From: Leishmania donovani
Taxonomy: Eukaryota; Euglenozoa; Kinetoplastea; Trypanosomatida; Trypanosomatidae
NCBI RefSeq assembly: GCF_000227135.1
Contig: NC_018263.1
Span: 1,120,035 to 1,184,034 of the forward strand
Length of the DNA stretch: 64,000 bases
Direction: 5' to 3'
Shown here: positions 11,113 to 21,471 of the stretch, piece by piece
Layout of the letters: each line of letters begins with the position of its first letter
Numbering within the stretch: the stretch's first letter is position 1
Position numbers and translations under genes: made by a program
The notes under the pieces: model-generated
What the model was told of the DNA's origin: nothing
What the model saw: the letters and a program-made list of their open reading frames with translations, nothing else
Databases searched by the model: none

Positions 11113-11571
11113 TCAACTCCTTTTCTTGCTATCCAGGATGAGCGTTACGGGGCCGTCGTTCGACAGGTGGATGTTCATGTAGTGCTGAAAGTTGCCGGTC
11201 GCAATCTTTTGTGGGGCATACTCGCACCGCAGTTTATCGCGAAGCGTGTTGAACACCTTGAGGGCGTCTTCAGGTGGCATGGCGTTATGGAAGTCCGGCT
11301 TGTTACCCTTCATGACGTGCATGAGCGTAAACTGTGAAATGAGCAGCACCTCTCCATCGATTTCCTTCACGTTGCGGCACCACATCTTGGACCCATCCTC
11401 GTTGCTCCACACCCGAACACCAAGAATCTTGCGGAGGATGTATTCGATGTCATCAGCCGTGTCGTCACGCGCGATCCCCACAAGGACGGCCAGCCCTTTC
11501 TGGATGGAACCTACCACCTCACCCTCTGAGGTGACAGAGCCGCTCAGAACGCGCTGGATGACAGCCTTCAT
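11113..11571 (-). CDS. DTD: D-aminoacyl-tRNA deacylase (D-Tyr-tRNA deacylase, DTD)
   Basis: A 152-residue protein spanning the whole DTD family (about 145-150 residues). It hydrolyses the ester bond between a mischarged D-amino acid (and glycine on tRNA-Ala) and tRNA, recycling the tRNA. Both family signatures are present: SQFTL at 79-83 followed by KGNKPDF (88-94), and NDGPVT (138-143) with the Gly-Pro pair (140-141) that forms the chiral-proofreading pocket. The N-terminus MKAVIQRV is the standard family start. The open frame continues upstream to an ATG near 11844, but a strong splice acceptor at 11611-11610 lies between the two ATGs, so the shorter form is the likely protein. The enzyme acts as a homodimer, normally in the cytosol. 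Confidence 0.95.
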   Translation of the reverse strand: MKAVIQRVLSGSVTSEGEVVGSIQKGLAVLVGIARDDTADDIEYILRKILGVRVWSNEDGSKMWCRNVKEIDGEVLLISQFTLMHVMKGNKPDFHNAMPPEDALKVFNTLRDKLRCEYAPQKIATGNFQHYMNIHLSNDGPVTLILDSKKRS

Positions 11572-12102
11572 GGTGTGCAGAGCACTCGCAGTTGCATGCA
11601 CACGGATAGCTAGACGGGAGTGAGTGAAGGTACGTAGCGGGTGTACGGATGTGTCACGCAGCGCCCTGTTCGGCGGCGGCGGTGAGCATCGTACGCAGTT
11701 TTGAAAGAGGGGCAATGATGGACGGAGAGGCGAGGAAAAAGAGGACCATAACAGGAAGGAGGCGCAGCTACGGACGTTTTTGTTTCCATGGCGGCTGCAG
11801 AACTCGGAACGGATGCGCGCCGATGAGCACAACACGCCCACCACGCACAGCCGCCGTCGAGAAAAAAGCGAATTCCATGTCGGACTGTCTCGTGACGAGC
11901 ATTGGGGAGCAGGCGCCGCGGGCGGCGGCGCAGTTCATCAAGTTTAACACTTGCCAAAGGGAAAGTCGCAGAGGGCTCTCCAGATTCACTTCGCGGAGGA
12001 GAACCAAAGGCAGCTACAACAGTAACAGCGAACAACAAAAAAGAGGACGGCGGGGACTGATAGGTGCCAGCATAGCGGGGCACTACGAGCGAACACAAAC
12101 GT
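11572..12102. other. Spacer between the RAP-like stop and the DTD start
   Basis: About 530 bases holding the 3'UTR of the RAP-like gene and the DTD acceptor. Open frames in both directions look incidental. Confidence 0.5.
11610..11632 (-). promoter_or_regulatory. Candidate trans-splice acceptor for DTD
   Basis: A minus-strand pyrimidine-rich tract ends in GTCTAG with the AG at 11611-11610, giving a 5'UTR of about 38 nt. It supports the internal ATG at 11571 as the DTD start. Confidence 0.5.
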
Positions 12103-15100
12103 TTACGCACTGCGCTGGCGTCTGCTCCTCTCCGCGACGGCACTCAGGAGCGAGTGGTGGCGCGTCCGACGAGCCGCCTTCGCTTCGGTGAGGGCAGCTT
12201 CTCCGGTCACCTGCGCACCAGTGGGGTGCACCGTGCCTGCCGCGCCGCTGCGCACGAGCGAGAAGATGTCCCGCTTTGCTTTCTCCACATGAGCACGGTG
12301 GGTGCTGACTTCACGCACGCCATAGTGGCGCAGCACTTCAGCCTTGGCGGAAAGGGCGTGGGGCGTGTCAAAGAGTGCCTCCCTTTCGACCCACAGGCAC
12401 ACCAGCGGTCGCGACTCCTTTGGGAGCGTGTGCTCCAAATGCCGCGCCGCTGCTGTAGCCTCTCGCAGCCCGTCCACACTCTGCAACTCCTTCTGCTTTC
12501 GAAGAGCAAGCGCTAAGGACGGAAGGAGAGGCCAGGAGGATGCTGCGCGAACTTGGTAGGCGCTAGGCGTCGCCCTGCTCACGAGGGCGTCGTGCAGGGC
12601 ACGCACGAATGCGGAGGCGTGCCGCGGGGCGTCGTCCGCACCTGTGTACATGCGCTGCAGCTCTACAAGAGAGGCCGGAGTGAGCACCACCACCGTAAAG
12701 CGCAAGGGAAGCGCCGCTGTTGGACCAAAAAGCAACGGCTGCAACACACGCAGAAAAACCTCCACGGTCAACTCGTCATCAGCATCTTTCTTTGAAGTTG
12801 TGGCGCAGCGTTCGGCGAGTGCCCGTATGGAAGCAGCTCCCAACACCAGCACTGAGGTGGCTTGGCGTCCTGCGGAGAATCTCTGCAGCTGCGCTTCAAG
12901 GGTTTCCAAGGTGAGGGCACGAATTGGGAGTTGCAAGGACGCGCTCACAACACGATCTAGCGTCTGACTGGCCTGTGCCGGGTTGTCGTTGTTGCCGCAC
13001 GCGTAGAGAAGCTCCACTACGCTCTTTAGCTCTGCCTGCGGCAGCTGAGCGTAGACAGAGCTGACGGCGTAGTTGACGACTGTGGAGGAGGCGGGGCTGG
13101 AAAATGCGTTCACCACCGCACGGCACCACGGCGTGTCGCGCTGCTTAGCGGAGAGCAGCAAAAGCCATAGAAGTGACCGCTGCTGATCTCCGGAAACCCT
13201 TAGCCACGCCGTGACGCGGTACGCAGCTGCGGTAGCTGGCGCGGCGGCAACGGTGTCTGCACCTAGACCGTTTTCTTTGACCTTCTGCATCCGCTGCAAC
13301 AGCGGCCACAGCTCCCCGTCGCCACGTGCCCACTCACCCTCCGGCACGCTTGACCAAAGCAACAGGTGGAGAAGCACCAGGCTGCCACTCACCGCAACGT
13401 GTGCCGGCACCTCTGCCGATGTCGCAGCCACGCAGTAGTAGTGCAGCGACTGGGTCTCAGAAAAGTACGCGGCGAGGGGGGCAAGGAGAGACGGCGGGAC
13501 GCTATAGCCTTTCTGCGTTGCGGCCGCCGCGAAGATGACGAGGGAGGCAGCGAGCGCGTAGGGCAGCGCGACCTCTTGTGCCCGAGGCCCTGAGAGGTTG
13601 GCGAAGAGCCTCAAAATCCGCTCCGCCGCGGTGGTGCTCGCGACCACTGGGACTAGCATACCAGCACTCCCGATCACAGCAAGCTCGGTGGAGAATATGC
13701 GCAGCATCAGCGAAGTGAAGTGGTTCAGCTCGTCACGCTGGGCTGCCGTGCGCTGACGCACCGGTGCGGCACGGCAGAGGTGGCCGTACACTCGCAGCGC
13801 CGCCCGCCGGACGTGCACATCGTCCGAGGCGGCGCAGCCGTCACCTGCGTCTGCCGCTACAGACAACCGTGCGTGCTGGTCGGCGAAGTAGCGCAGCAGC
13901 TCTGCGCCAATTGCAGCGATACCAGGCCAGGTGATGGCACCACTCAATCCATCCCACAACGAGAGCGCCTCTTCCACCGTGTAGACGACGGAGTCGCTCA
14001 TGCGCTGGGGATGGTACAGGAGAGCCTGCATGGCGCTCTTCAGCAGGCGCACCACGGCCAGCTCAAAACGCATGTCTGCGGCATCTTCTTCCACGAACGC
14101 AGGCCTCTTCGCCATGGCGCCGTCGTCCCTGCACCACCACCGCGCGCTGAACCAAGACGAGGTGCGAGGTAGAAGACCACTGCTTGTCCTTCGCCACGTG
14201 CCCTCATTGCCGCGGCCGCTGCGCCGTCGCTGTCGGTGCTCGGCCAACGTGGCGAATCCCAGCGCACCACGTGCGCGGTACAGGAGAAAGATGAGACGCG
14301 TCACAGTCTCTGCGTCCCCTTGCACGGCGGCAGCTTCAGCACAACGCACCGCGACCGTTTCATCAAACAACGCCTTTGGTGCTCCGCGTTGCATGTCACT
14401 GCGGTAGTAGGAGCCCGCGACCGCCTTGCCAGATGAGAGGGAGGTCCGCGAAAGGCGCGTGAGGGCGGCAGCCTCCAAAAGTTCCAGCGCGTGCGCTTTC
14501 ATCCCCTTCGTTGTACTGCGTAGCATCGCAGCTGCAATCGCCGCGAGTACCACCGGAGAGCATGTGAGGAGCCACTCCCCGTCAGCGTCGCCGCAGTGGA
14601 CCCGGCGGATAGGCGACCCTCCGTGCAAGCCGTAGCGCTCCGAGAGCGCTGTCGACAACAGCGGCACCTCCGACTCCGTTACCTCTCCCTCTCCCGCACA
14701 TGTGTCTGTCAGCCGGAGGAGGCGCGTTAGCCACGCTAGTGCATCGCTGCCCCCCTGCATGCTGTCCATTACATGCTGGATAGCAGTGGCTTTGACGGTG
14801 AGCACCTCGTTCTGAGTAAGGTCCCATGGCCCGGGCTCGTGTGGGTGAGGAGGTTTGTTGAGCAGGTCCACCAGTACCTCAGCAATGCGCGCGGCTTCCG
14901 CAGACGCGCCGAGTGCTTCACGCAAGCGGGCAAGAAGCTGCAGAAAGTGTTGTGGGGTTGCGAGCGCAGGCGCTGGCGAGGTGTAGCGTTGGACACCGCT
15001 GCCCGAATTGCTTGGCCGGTACACGGCATAGCACTTTGGTGCCTCCACCGCTAGACAGAGGGCAGCGACTTCGCTAAGCGCTACGCGCGAGCTGCTGCCT

Positions 15101-15387
15101 GGCGAGGACGGGCTTTGAGCGAGCAGGTCTGTCCACGAGGCAGCGATGCCAGAGGCATCCATAGCCGAGGCACTGCGTGGACCACCAATAGACGGGTGCC
15201 CGCTGGTGGAGCTAAGGCGCCGACGCAATGCCGCCGCGGCCAAGGGAGGCGGGACGTCGGCACGACGTCCTGTGTGAGAGCAGCGACACTGGCGTTGACC
15301 GACACACAAGGGAGTTGAGAAGGATAACCCCCGGGCAAGCAGCGGTGCGATACGTCTCCGCGCACGCGCCAGGATGATGCTGCGCAT
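12103..15387 (-). CDS. Mitochondrial RAP-like helical-repeat protein (hypothetical)
   Basis: A 1094-residue protein. The first 60 residues are rich in Arg, Ala and Ser with almost no acid (MRSIILARARRRIAPLLARG), a good mitochondrial presequence. The body is Ala/Leu-rich and helical, as in helical-repeat RNA-binding proteins. Near the C-terminus (about 990-1055) the segment around RPLVCLWVEREALFD, then a helix and LRHYGVREVSTHRAHVE, has the strand-helix-strand order of RAP domains, which close many FASTK-like organelle RNA-processing proteins. Kinetoplastid mitochondria contain many such proteins in their ribosomes and editing machinery. The RAP call is a pattern judgement at low similarity; the mitochondrial location is better supported. 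The acidic catalytic residues proposed for RAP nucleases cannot be assigned. Confidence 0.75.
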   Translation of the reverse strand: MRSIILARARRRIAPLLARGLSFSTPLCVGQRQCRCSHTGRRADVPPPLAAAALRRRLSSTSGHPSIGGPRSASAMDASGIAASWTDLLAQSPSSPGSSSRVALSEVAALCLAVEAPKCYAVYRPSNSGSGVQRYTSPAPALATPQHFLQLLARLREALGASAEAARIAEVLVDLLNKPPHPHEPGPWDLTQNEVLTVKATAIQHVMDSMQGGSDALAWLTRLLRLTDTCAGEGEVTESEVPLLSTALSERYGLHGGSPIRRVHCGDADGEWLLTCSPVVLAAIAAAMLRSTTKGMKAHALELLEAAALTRLSRTSLSSGKAVAGSYYRSDMQRGAPKALFDETVAVRCAEAAAVQGDAETVTRLIFLLYRARGALGFATLAEHRQRRRSGRGNEGTWRRTSSGLLPRTSSWFSARWWCRDDGAMAKRPAFVEEDAADMRFELAVVRLLKSAMQALLYHPQRMSDSVVYTVEEALSLWDGLSGAITWPGIAAIGAELLRYFADQHARLSVAADAGDGCAASDDVHVRRAALRVYGHLCRAAPVRQRTAAQRDELNHFTSLMLRIFSTELAVIGSAGMLVPVVASTTAAERILRLFANLSGPRAQEVALPYALAASLVIFAAAATQKGYSVPPSLLAPLAAYFSETQSLHYYCVAATSAEVPAHVAVSGSLVLLHLLLWSSVPEGEWARGDGELWPLLQRMQKVKENGLGADTVAAAPATAAAYRVTAWLRVSGDQQRSLLWLLLLSAKQRDTPWCRAVVNAFSSPASSTVVNYAVSSVYAQLPQAELKSVVELLYACGNNDNPAQASQTLDRVVSASLQLPIRALTLETLEAQLQRFSAGRQATSVLVLGAASIRALAERCATTSKKDADDELTVEVFLRVLQPLLFGPTAALPLRFTVVVLTPASLVELQRMYTGADDAPRHASAFVRALHDALVSRATPSAYQVRAASSWPLLPSLALALRKQKELQSVDGLREATAAARHLEHTLPKESRPLVCLWVEREALFDTPHALSAKAEVLRHYGVREVSTHRAHVEKAKRDIFSLVRSGAAGTVHPTGAQVTGEAALTEAKAARRTRHHSLLSAVAERSRRQRSA

Positions 15388-16374
15388 TTAGGGAGGAGGA
15401 TCACGAGCGTCACGCTACTGCAGGGCGGAAATGTGGAATCGAGCTCACCTATGCAGGCAGACTCACAGTACTGCAGCAAACAACCAGGGACCGCACAAAG
15501 TGGGTGTGGGAAGAAGAAAAGGACTGAGAGACAGACGTGAGGGCGGAGAGGCAGCCGTCAGCGTGGTGCCGCACCGGACAAGGAAAAAAGGAACAAGCAC
15601 CGAATGATGCAGTGTAGTGGTAGTGCCCCTCTCGGCCCATAATGACCAACCCCGCCTACTCACAGTTCTCCCCCGTATGCACCACAACCGCAGATGCCAA
15701 GAAAGGCTGCGTGCATGTGTGTGCCACGAAAAAGCGGTCCGACATCAGTGGTGAGTTGAGAGAGGATATGACAAGATGGCCAGTAGCGTCGTGAGAGGAT
15801 TCCAATTGCAAGCACGTACGTCTCAAGGGGGCTGGCACTCATGCTGTGGGCCTTACCGATTCTCACGCATGCGAGCATGACAAGATGCTCGCAGGCGCAG
15901 ACAAGCAGATAAGCTACGCAACAAGACAGCTTCAAGGCACCTCGAGGAAAACAACGCAATCACCTGCAGAGGTGTGTGTGTGTGTGTGTGGGAGAGAGAG
16001 AAAGGGAAGCCACGTCGGCTGCCGGTCTCTCAAGGGCCCGAATCGCGCATGCTGGGCTAGGAAACACCACATCCACAACACACAGCGTGCACACGCCATA
16101 TTTTACTGTTATTGTTCGGACTCCCTCGTAAGACTGCCTGCCTTTTCTCATTTAGCGCGCGTAAAAATATCGCTACAGCACGCGAGCACGCCGCAGGCTT
16201 CCCCAGCTGCGGGAGGTCGCTAGGAAAGGTGCAAGAAGGAACAGGGCAGGCCAACACGAAAAGGAGTGGGTGCATGACCGCTAGCAGCAGCAGCAGCAGC
16301 GAAAATTGAGGAGGTCTGTGCTGATGCTGCATCATCGCTAACGCAGACGCTACACACAAAAAGATTTTTTTTTG
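15388..16374. other. Spacer upstream of the RAP-like gene
   Basis: About 990 bases of 5' flank and intergenic DNA with a (GT)n run at 15972-15990 and a short (AGC)n run near 16283. No gene is seen. Confidence 0.5.
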
Positions 16375-16820
16375 TTTGCAGCGTGTCCACTCTCTGCCAA
16401 TACAACATGAGTCGGGCTCCACTCTATCCCCTGTCTGTCACAGGCCCCATCGCCTGGCGCACTGCAGCGGGAGACACACACTCGCTAGTGCACTGCCGGC
16501 CCAGTCATCGGAGCACGGCCTCTGCCTCAGACTCTACCCACCCACCCCCGCCTCGCGGGCCGCCACCTGGCGCATCACACGGAGTGGCTCAGGCTCCCCA
16601 CCACCAGTAGGCAGTGCGAGGGCCAGGTGGGGTACGTTAGAGTCACGCCGACACCTTGCTTAACATATGGATGACACAAATGTGTGCACTGTCGCCGCGC
16701 GCACCGACGCGGCGCCATCCAGGGCCTGGCCGCGGACATCCGCAGCGATAATTCGCTCGGACTTCCCTGCGCCGGTATGCACGTGACCCGGTCACCACGC
16801 TGAGGTGTCCCCCGTCATCA
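16375..16820 (-). mobile_element. SIDER-like short retroposon, copy 2
   Basis: Second 446-bp copy with no indels relative to copy 1; the differences seen are one base in the GTGCA(C/A)TGCC segment, one in CGCA(T/C)CACACGG and one in the hairpin arm (GGTCACC versus GGCCACC). The minus-strand 3' end runs into an A-rich stretch (about nine A's), as expected for a poly(A) tail. It lies between the SAT-like and RAP-like genes, sense to transcription, probably in the 3'UTR of the SAT-like gene. Confidence 0.78.
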
Positions 16821-17206
16821 GGAAGAGGAACAAAGAAAGTGAAAAAAAACAACAAAACGCATGCGCTCAAATGAACATTCTTGTACAACAGCGCAGGACA
16901 AGCTTCCAGTTGAAGAAGGACTTGTCGAGAGTTGCGGGAGCAAAAGGAAAAAACAAACAAACATTGCTCGAAACATGTAGCGAGAGTACACATTCTCACA
17001 GCAAGTATGTCACCACGGCGACTGCATGCACTCAAACAGCCACACGCAAAGACTGCACCAGGCCGGCGAGGAGGGGAAAGAGAGGGAAAGCAGCTGCCAC
17101 GGCCATGGGGTCGAGCAGAGTCGATTCAGCCCTCTCGAACAGCCCTCTTGAGCGGAGCATGTGGGATGCCTGTCTTGAGTGCGTCCCTCAGGCCATGTTT
17201 GCGCAC
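16821..17206. other. 3' flank of the SAT-like gene
   Basis: About 390 bases between the acetyltransferase stop codon and the SIDER-like element, presumably its 3'UTR. Nothing else is seen. Confidence 0.5.
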
Positions 17207-17683
17207 CTAAAACTTGAGCATGCAGTTCACCCAGCCAGGGTCGATCTCCGCGTCGTACTTCTTGTAGAAGTCGATGGCCGGTGCGTTCCAGTCCAATGCC
17301 TGCCATACCATTCCATGGCAGCCCTCTTCCTTCGCCTGCTGCAAAACTCGCTCAAAGAGGACCTTGCCGGCCCCAATGCCGCGATGCGACTCCGTGACAA
17401 CGAAGTCCTCGAGATAAAGCATACGCCCACGCCATGTGGAGTACCGGTAGTAGTAGAGCGCCATTCCAATCACGCGCGGCTTCACGTCGTTGGTTTCTTG
17501 TTGTTCCGCCACGAAGGCGCTCCAGAGAGGTCGCTCGCCGAAACCCTCCTCCTCCATCTCTGCCTTGGACACAACCACACACTCGGGCGCCCGCTCGTAG
17601 ATAGCCAGCTCCATGATGAGGTCATACATGCGCTGAGTGTCCTCGCGCTCAGCGCGGCGAACGGTGACGACTGGAGCAGGCAT
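17207..17683 (-). CDS. GNAT acetyltransferase of the SAT (diamine/thialysine) type
   Basis: A 158-residue single-domain GNAT enzyme. It follows the SSAT family along its whole length: an N-terminal strand VVTVRRAEREDTQRM, the segment YERAPECVVVSKAEMEEEGF (29-48), the central LYLEDFVV (89-96) with the acid pair E92-D93, the acetyl-CoA loop RGIGAG (101-106), and WNAPAIDFYKK (132-142) with Tyr140 at the place of the SSAT general acid. Members acetylate spermidine/spermine (SAT1) or thialysine and similar amines (SAT2) using acetyl-CoA. Which substrate applies cannot be read from sequence. It is slightly shorter than human SAT1 (171 residues) and lacks its extended C-terminal tail. Probably cytosolic; no targeting signal is seen. 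Confidence 0.88.
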   Translation of the reverse strand: MPAPVVTVRRAEREDTQRMYDLIMELAIYERAPECVVVSKAEMEEEGFGERPLWSAFVAEQQETNDVKPRVIGMALYYYRYSTWRGRMLYLEDFVVTESHRGIGAGKVLFERVLQQAKEEGCHGMVWQALDWNAPAIDFYKKYDAEIDPGWVNCMLKF

Positions 17684-18671
17684 GTATTAGCCGTTTTTAT
17701 TTTTGCGTGTATGTGTGTGTCTGTGTACGATGATTAGTGCGTTTCGAAGCCTATGTGCAAACATTTGTGCATCGAAGGTGGCGAAGACGGCAAAGTGGTT
17801 CGTGAAAGGACACGTGTCGTGGGTGTGTATAAACGGGCGAAACACGGAAAGGAAAGAGAGTCGAGACCCGAAAGACAATTCCATAGAGGTGTGATGAGCA
17901 CCACATTGCCTCTCGACGGAAGCATACGCATGGGTAGACGTTTGCCGTTCGGAGAAGGGAAAGGTGCCTTTCAAAGTGGGCCGTGGATGCCCGTTTGAGG
18001 GACGTTTCGGCCCTCGAGCGGATTGCTAACGATTGGGGTAAACCTTGTGGCTCCACACAATCACTGCTTCTTTTTTTTCTCTCGACGGGTGTTAAACTCG
18101 TGATGTGGCCGGGTGCCCCATGTAACGATCGTGGTGCTGCGTGCGTGTACCCTCACGATAGCATACCGCCATCTCAGAGAGAGGCCTGTTCACGGAGTGA
18201 AACACGCACGCGTGCCCGTACGAGCACGCCACCGGTTTGCCACGCATATAGAACGATCAGACTGCCAGTCAGAACAAGTCAGAGAAAATACGAAGAGACG
18301 GCCAGAGGCAGATAATACTAGTAAAGAGAGAAGGGAACCGAGGGAGCATCCGCATGCGCACTAGCGAGCAGTACAAGCTTGTGCGTTTGTTCACATCGCA
18401 ACGGGCGACGGCGAGGGTGGGGCGTGAAGGGAGGGGAAGCGGGTGCGAGCGCGAAGGAAAGACAAGGCTTGATTGCTGTTAGTGGGGATGGGCCATTATC
18501 GGAAGACAAGGAAAGGAAGAGCGAAAAACCGACAAAAAGAAAAGGGATGCGAGGCAGCGGGGAAAAAAGTGGGGAGACACACCCCGGCGCACACGCATAC
18601 ACACACACATATATGAGAAGCATAACAGAACGATTGCAGAAGAAACAAGACACACAAAAAACAACATACAG

Positions 18672-18700
<29 letters not shown>
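18672..18700. repeat. (AC)n microsatellite
   Basis: An uninterrupted AC dinucleotide run of about 29 bases in non-coding DNA. Confidence 0.9.
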
Positions 18701-18702
<2 letters not shown>

Positions 18703-19745
18703 CAGAGGAAGAAAGGAGGGAAACAAGGAGCTCTCTCGCTCTCGCTCTCTCCTTCTAGCTCACGCAGCTCTGGAGTGGTCCACTGTGTCCAGGCTAACGG
18801 GAAAAGAAACGAGTAGAGTAAGAGGAGAAAAAGGGAGCTCAGCAACGTCGTCCTTCACGCCCACCCACAGACAAACGAGCACTAGCGCACACCTGCGCAA
18901 GTGTAGCAGAGGCGTACAACTGTTTTCTTCTGTCTTCAAATTTCTTCATCCATCTACCTCCAGCGTCGCTTGCGAGCTTAGACGGACGCTCAATAGACAT
19001 GCGGTCTACGAAGGCGACCGGTGTCTTGTCCGCTAAAGGAAGAGAGTTGACACAGCAGCAATATAAGCGCGATGATCAAGGATATTCAGGAAAGAGGGAG
19101 CACCCGGTCACAGACACACACACACACAGACGCGTGCGTACTCATTTTCCATACCCCGCTGCTGCAAGACTCGGATGCCATGGAAGGACGGAGAGAAATA
19201 GAGAACGAGGAAAAGAGCCTAACGAAAAGAGGAGGTGACCTCGGGAGACGAAGGATGCGCTATCAAAAGCGCACAAAAACAGCTGCGCTACTACCAACAA
19301 AGAGAAGTGAGTCCGAAGACAAAGATACGCGTTAGTATGGCGTTGGCTGTTTATTTCTGTAAACAACACAGGGTGGAGAAAACAAACAACCAAAAAACAA
19401 CAAAAACAGCAGCGGCTTCCGTACACACACAAATGCGGTCATCCCATATTGATCCTTTTACCGCCCTCCGTCCTGTAGCACGTGCCCACGATTCACTTCT
19501 AACCATTTGACAAAGAAGGCGAAGAGGTAGGACACGCAACGAGGGGGGGGGAGGGGCTACCAATCAGAAAGCCCAGTGCTAGAGGCAGTACAGCAATCCA
19601 GAAAAAAAGGGCGAGGGGAGGGAATGAAGCACACACAGACACGCTTACGAGGCAGGAGAGGGTGGGGTTTGGTGGACAGACTATCAGGACGGAGAAGCGA
19701 AAGAATGGAAGGGAGGTAGACACACGACACAGCCACAAACAGAAT

Positions 19746-19748
<3 letters not shown>

Positions 19749-19780
<32 letters not shown>
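19749..19780. repeat. (CA)16 microsatellite
   Basis: An uninterrupted CA run of 32 bases in the same spacer, among the longest in the window. Confidence 0.9.
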
Positions 19781-19782
<2 letters not shown>

Positions 19783-21471
19783 AAAACGCCGACCAGCAAC
19801 AGCGAGCGGAGTCCGTGAGTCCAACAGAGAAAAATAAAAAATAAAATAAAAGCACACACAAGTCGCCACGGAGAAGCCAAACAATACGTAAAGGATCTTT
19901 TCGTGCTTTGTGAAGGTTTGAGTGCTTCAAAAGGCATTCGCGAATTCTGTTTGCCCCCTTCCGTCTCGCTTTTCGACCTCCTCAGGGCTGGTGAGGGGAC
20001 CAATAAGCGGAGGTCGAACCTGAAGGTGAGAGCGGGTGGAGTCGGCAGGTGAAGTAGGGAGGAGGAAAGAGATGTCACATGTGGTATGCGTTGAAGGCAT
20101 TTCAATGTATGAAAACGCGCACGCACACACCAGCTTACATCACGTGCACGAGAACGCCACAATAGAAGAAACACGAAAAAAACAAAACAGAAATACGGGC
20201 GTGTACAACAGAGGAAGTAAGACAACAAACAAACACGAGAGACAGAAAGATGAAAAATATGAGCGAGGCGAACAAACAACACAAAGAAGAAAGGGAAGAG
20301 GCGATGAAGCAGCGCGGCATTTTTTCTGTTGTTGCTGCGTCTTTGTGCTCTTTCGTAAACGTATGCCACGACAACAACGCAGCCCACAGATGCCTCCATT
20401 CCTTTTTAGAGAAGGTGTGGCGTCGTGGACACAGTGTAGGCAACTTCACCGCGTGAACAGCGGCACCTCTTCTTTTGCTGCCTTTTTGGTCCTTCTACGC
20501 GTCCTTCGTCTACATACAGACACAGAGACAGACTCGCCTACCGCTGAAACGCCATGGGTTATGTTTCTCCCTTCGGCCCGTGTGAATAAGGGTGCTCCTG
20601 CCCCCTCTTCGAACGACTTTGTGCCTTTTTAAAAAGGAAAATGAGCTTCTCGTGCTATCCACATCCCTCCTCACTCTCCTTTCATTGCTGGCAGCCGTGT
20701 GGTGCTCATCCCCATCATCTATCGAGTTTTCTCTTCGGGAGTGAGATGGGGAGGTACACAGGAGCGGACGGAGCCCACCTTCACTATCAAGCGAAGAAGC
20801 GAAAAAGGAAGACGGACTGGAGTGGAGAGCGATGACGCCGCCGGCAAAGACGGAAGGAGCGTTGGGTGGGGATGAGAGATGAAGGTTGTGTGTGTATGAA
20901 GGATGGCGACTGGGACGACATCAAACAAAAACAAAATGCAGCATCCGTGGCGATGCATCAATACACACAGCAACTCGTTGGCCTCTCTCTGTCCTTCTAC
21001 CGCTCTTTCTTGCGACTTGTGTACGCACTGCCAAGGAAGTTGTTGCGCTATTCCACATGCAGCTTGCTTTGTGCCCCCCTCGCTCTCCTGGTCTTTTTGC
21101 CAAGCCTACGTCATTGCTTCTCCCACCAAGCGAACAAGAGAGCTGCTGGAGAATCGAAAAGCAAAACCGGGCGTGGCTAGATCACTTGCGAAACAACCCG
21201 TTTCATGCACGCAATCGAGAAATGTACGCAAAGAACTTGCCCATGCCGGAAAATGGCCGAGCAGGCGCGCGCGCATACGTGAGGGGGGGGAGTGGAGGGA
21301 GACATTGCAGACTTCTGTGAGCTTGTAACGCAATAGCAGCAGTCGCATGGACGCAGGATAGCACACCGAAACCACCGCATTATGTGAAACACACACACAC
21401 ACACATACATACAAACCACAGAGTGCGGCCATGTCTACGCAAGCCTCTCGCGCGTGTATCCTAGAGCGCGT

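Larger units (their letters stand above)
17684..21471. other. 3.8-kb gene-free spacer rich in dinucleotide repeats
   Basis: The span between the SAT-like start and the MFS stop. It holds (CA)n microsatellites and many purine-rich stretches on the plus strand. Open frames of up to 280 codons on the minus strand translate to runs of Cys-Val, Phe and Leu caused by (TG)n and poly-pyrimidine and are not credible. It presumably contains a very long MFS 3'UTR and the 5' region of the SAT-like gene. No RNA gene or retroposon was recognised. Confidence 0.5.

Noticed and set aside
15972..15990. Possible CRISPR or tandem-repeat array
   Set aside because: Only dinucleotide microsatellites are present; no spaced repeats of CRISPR type exist in the window.
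19557..20399. 280-codon minus-strand frame with many hydrophobic residues
   Set aside because: The Cys-Val run comes from (TG)n and the Phe/Leu runs from pyrimidine tracts; not a membrane protein.
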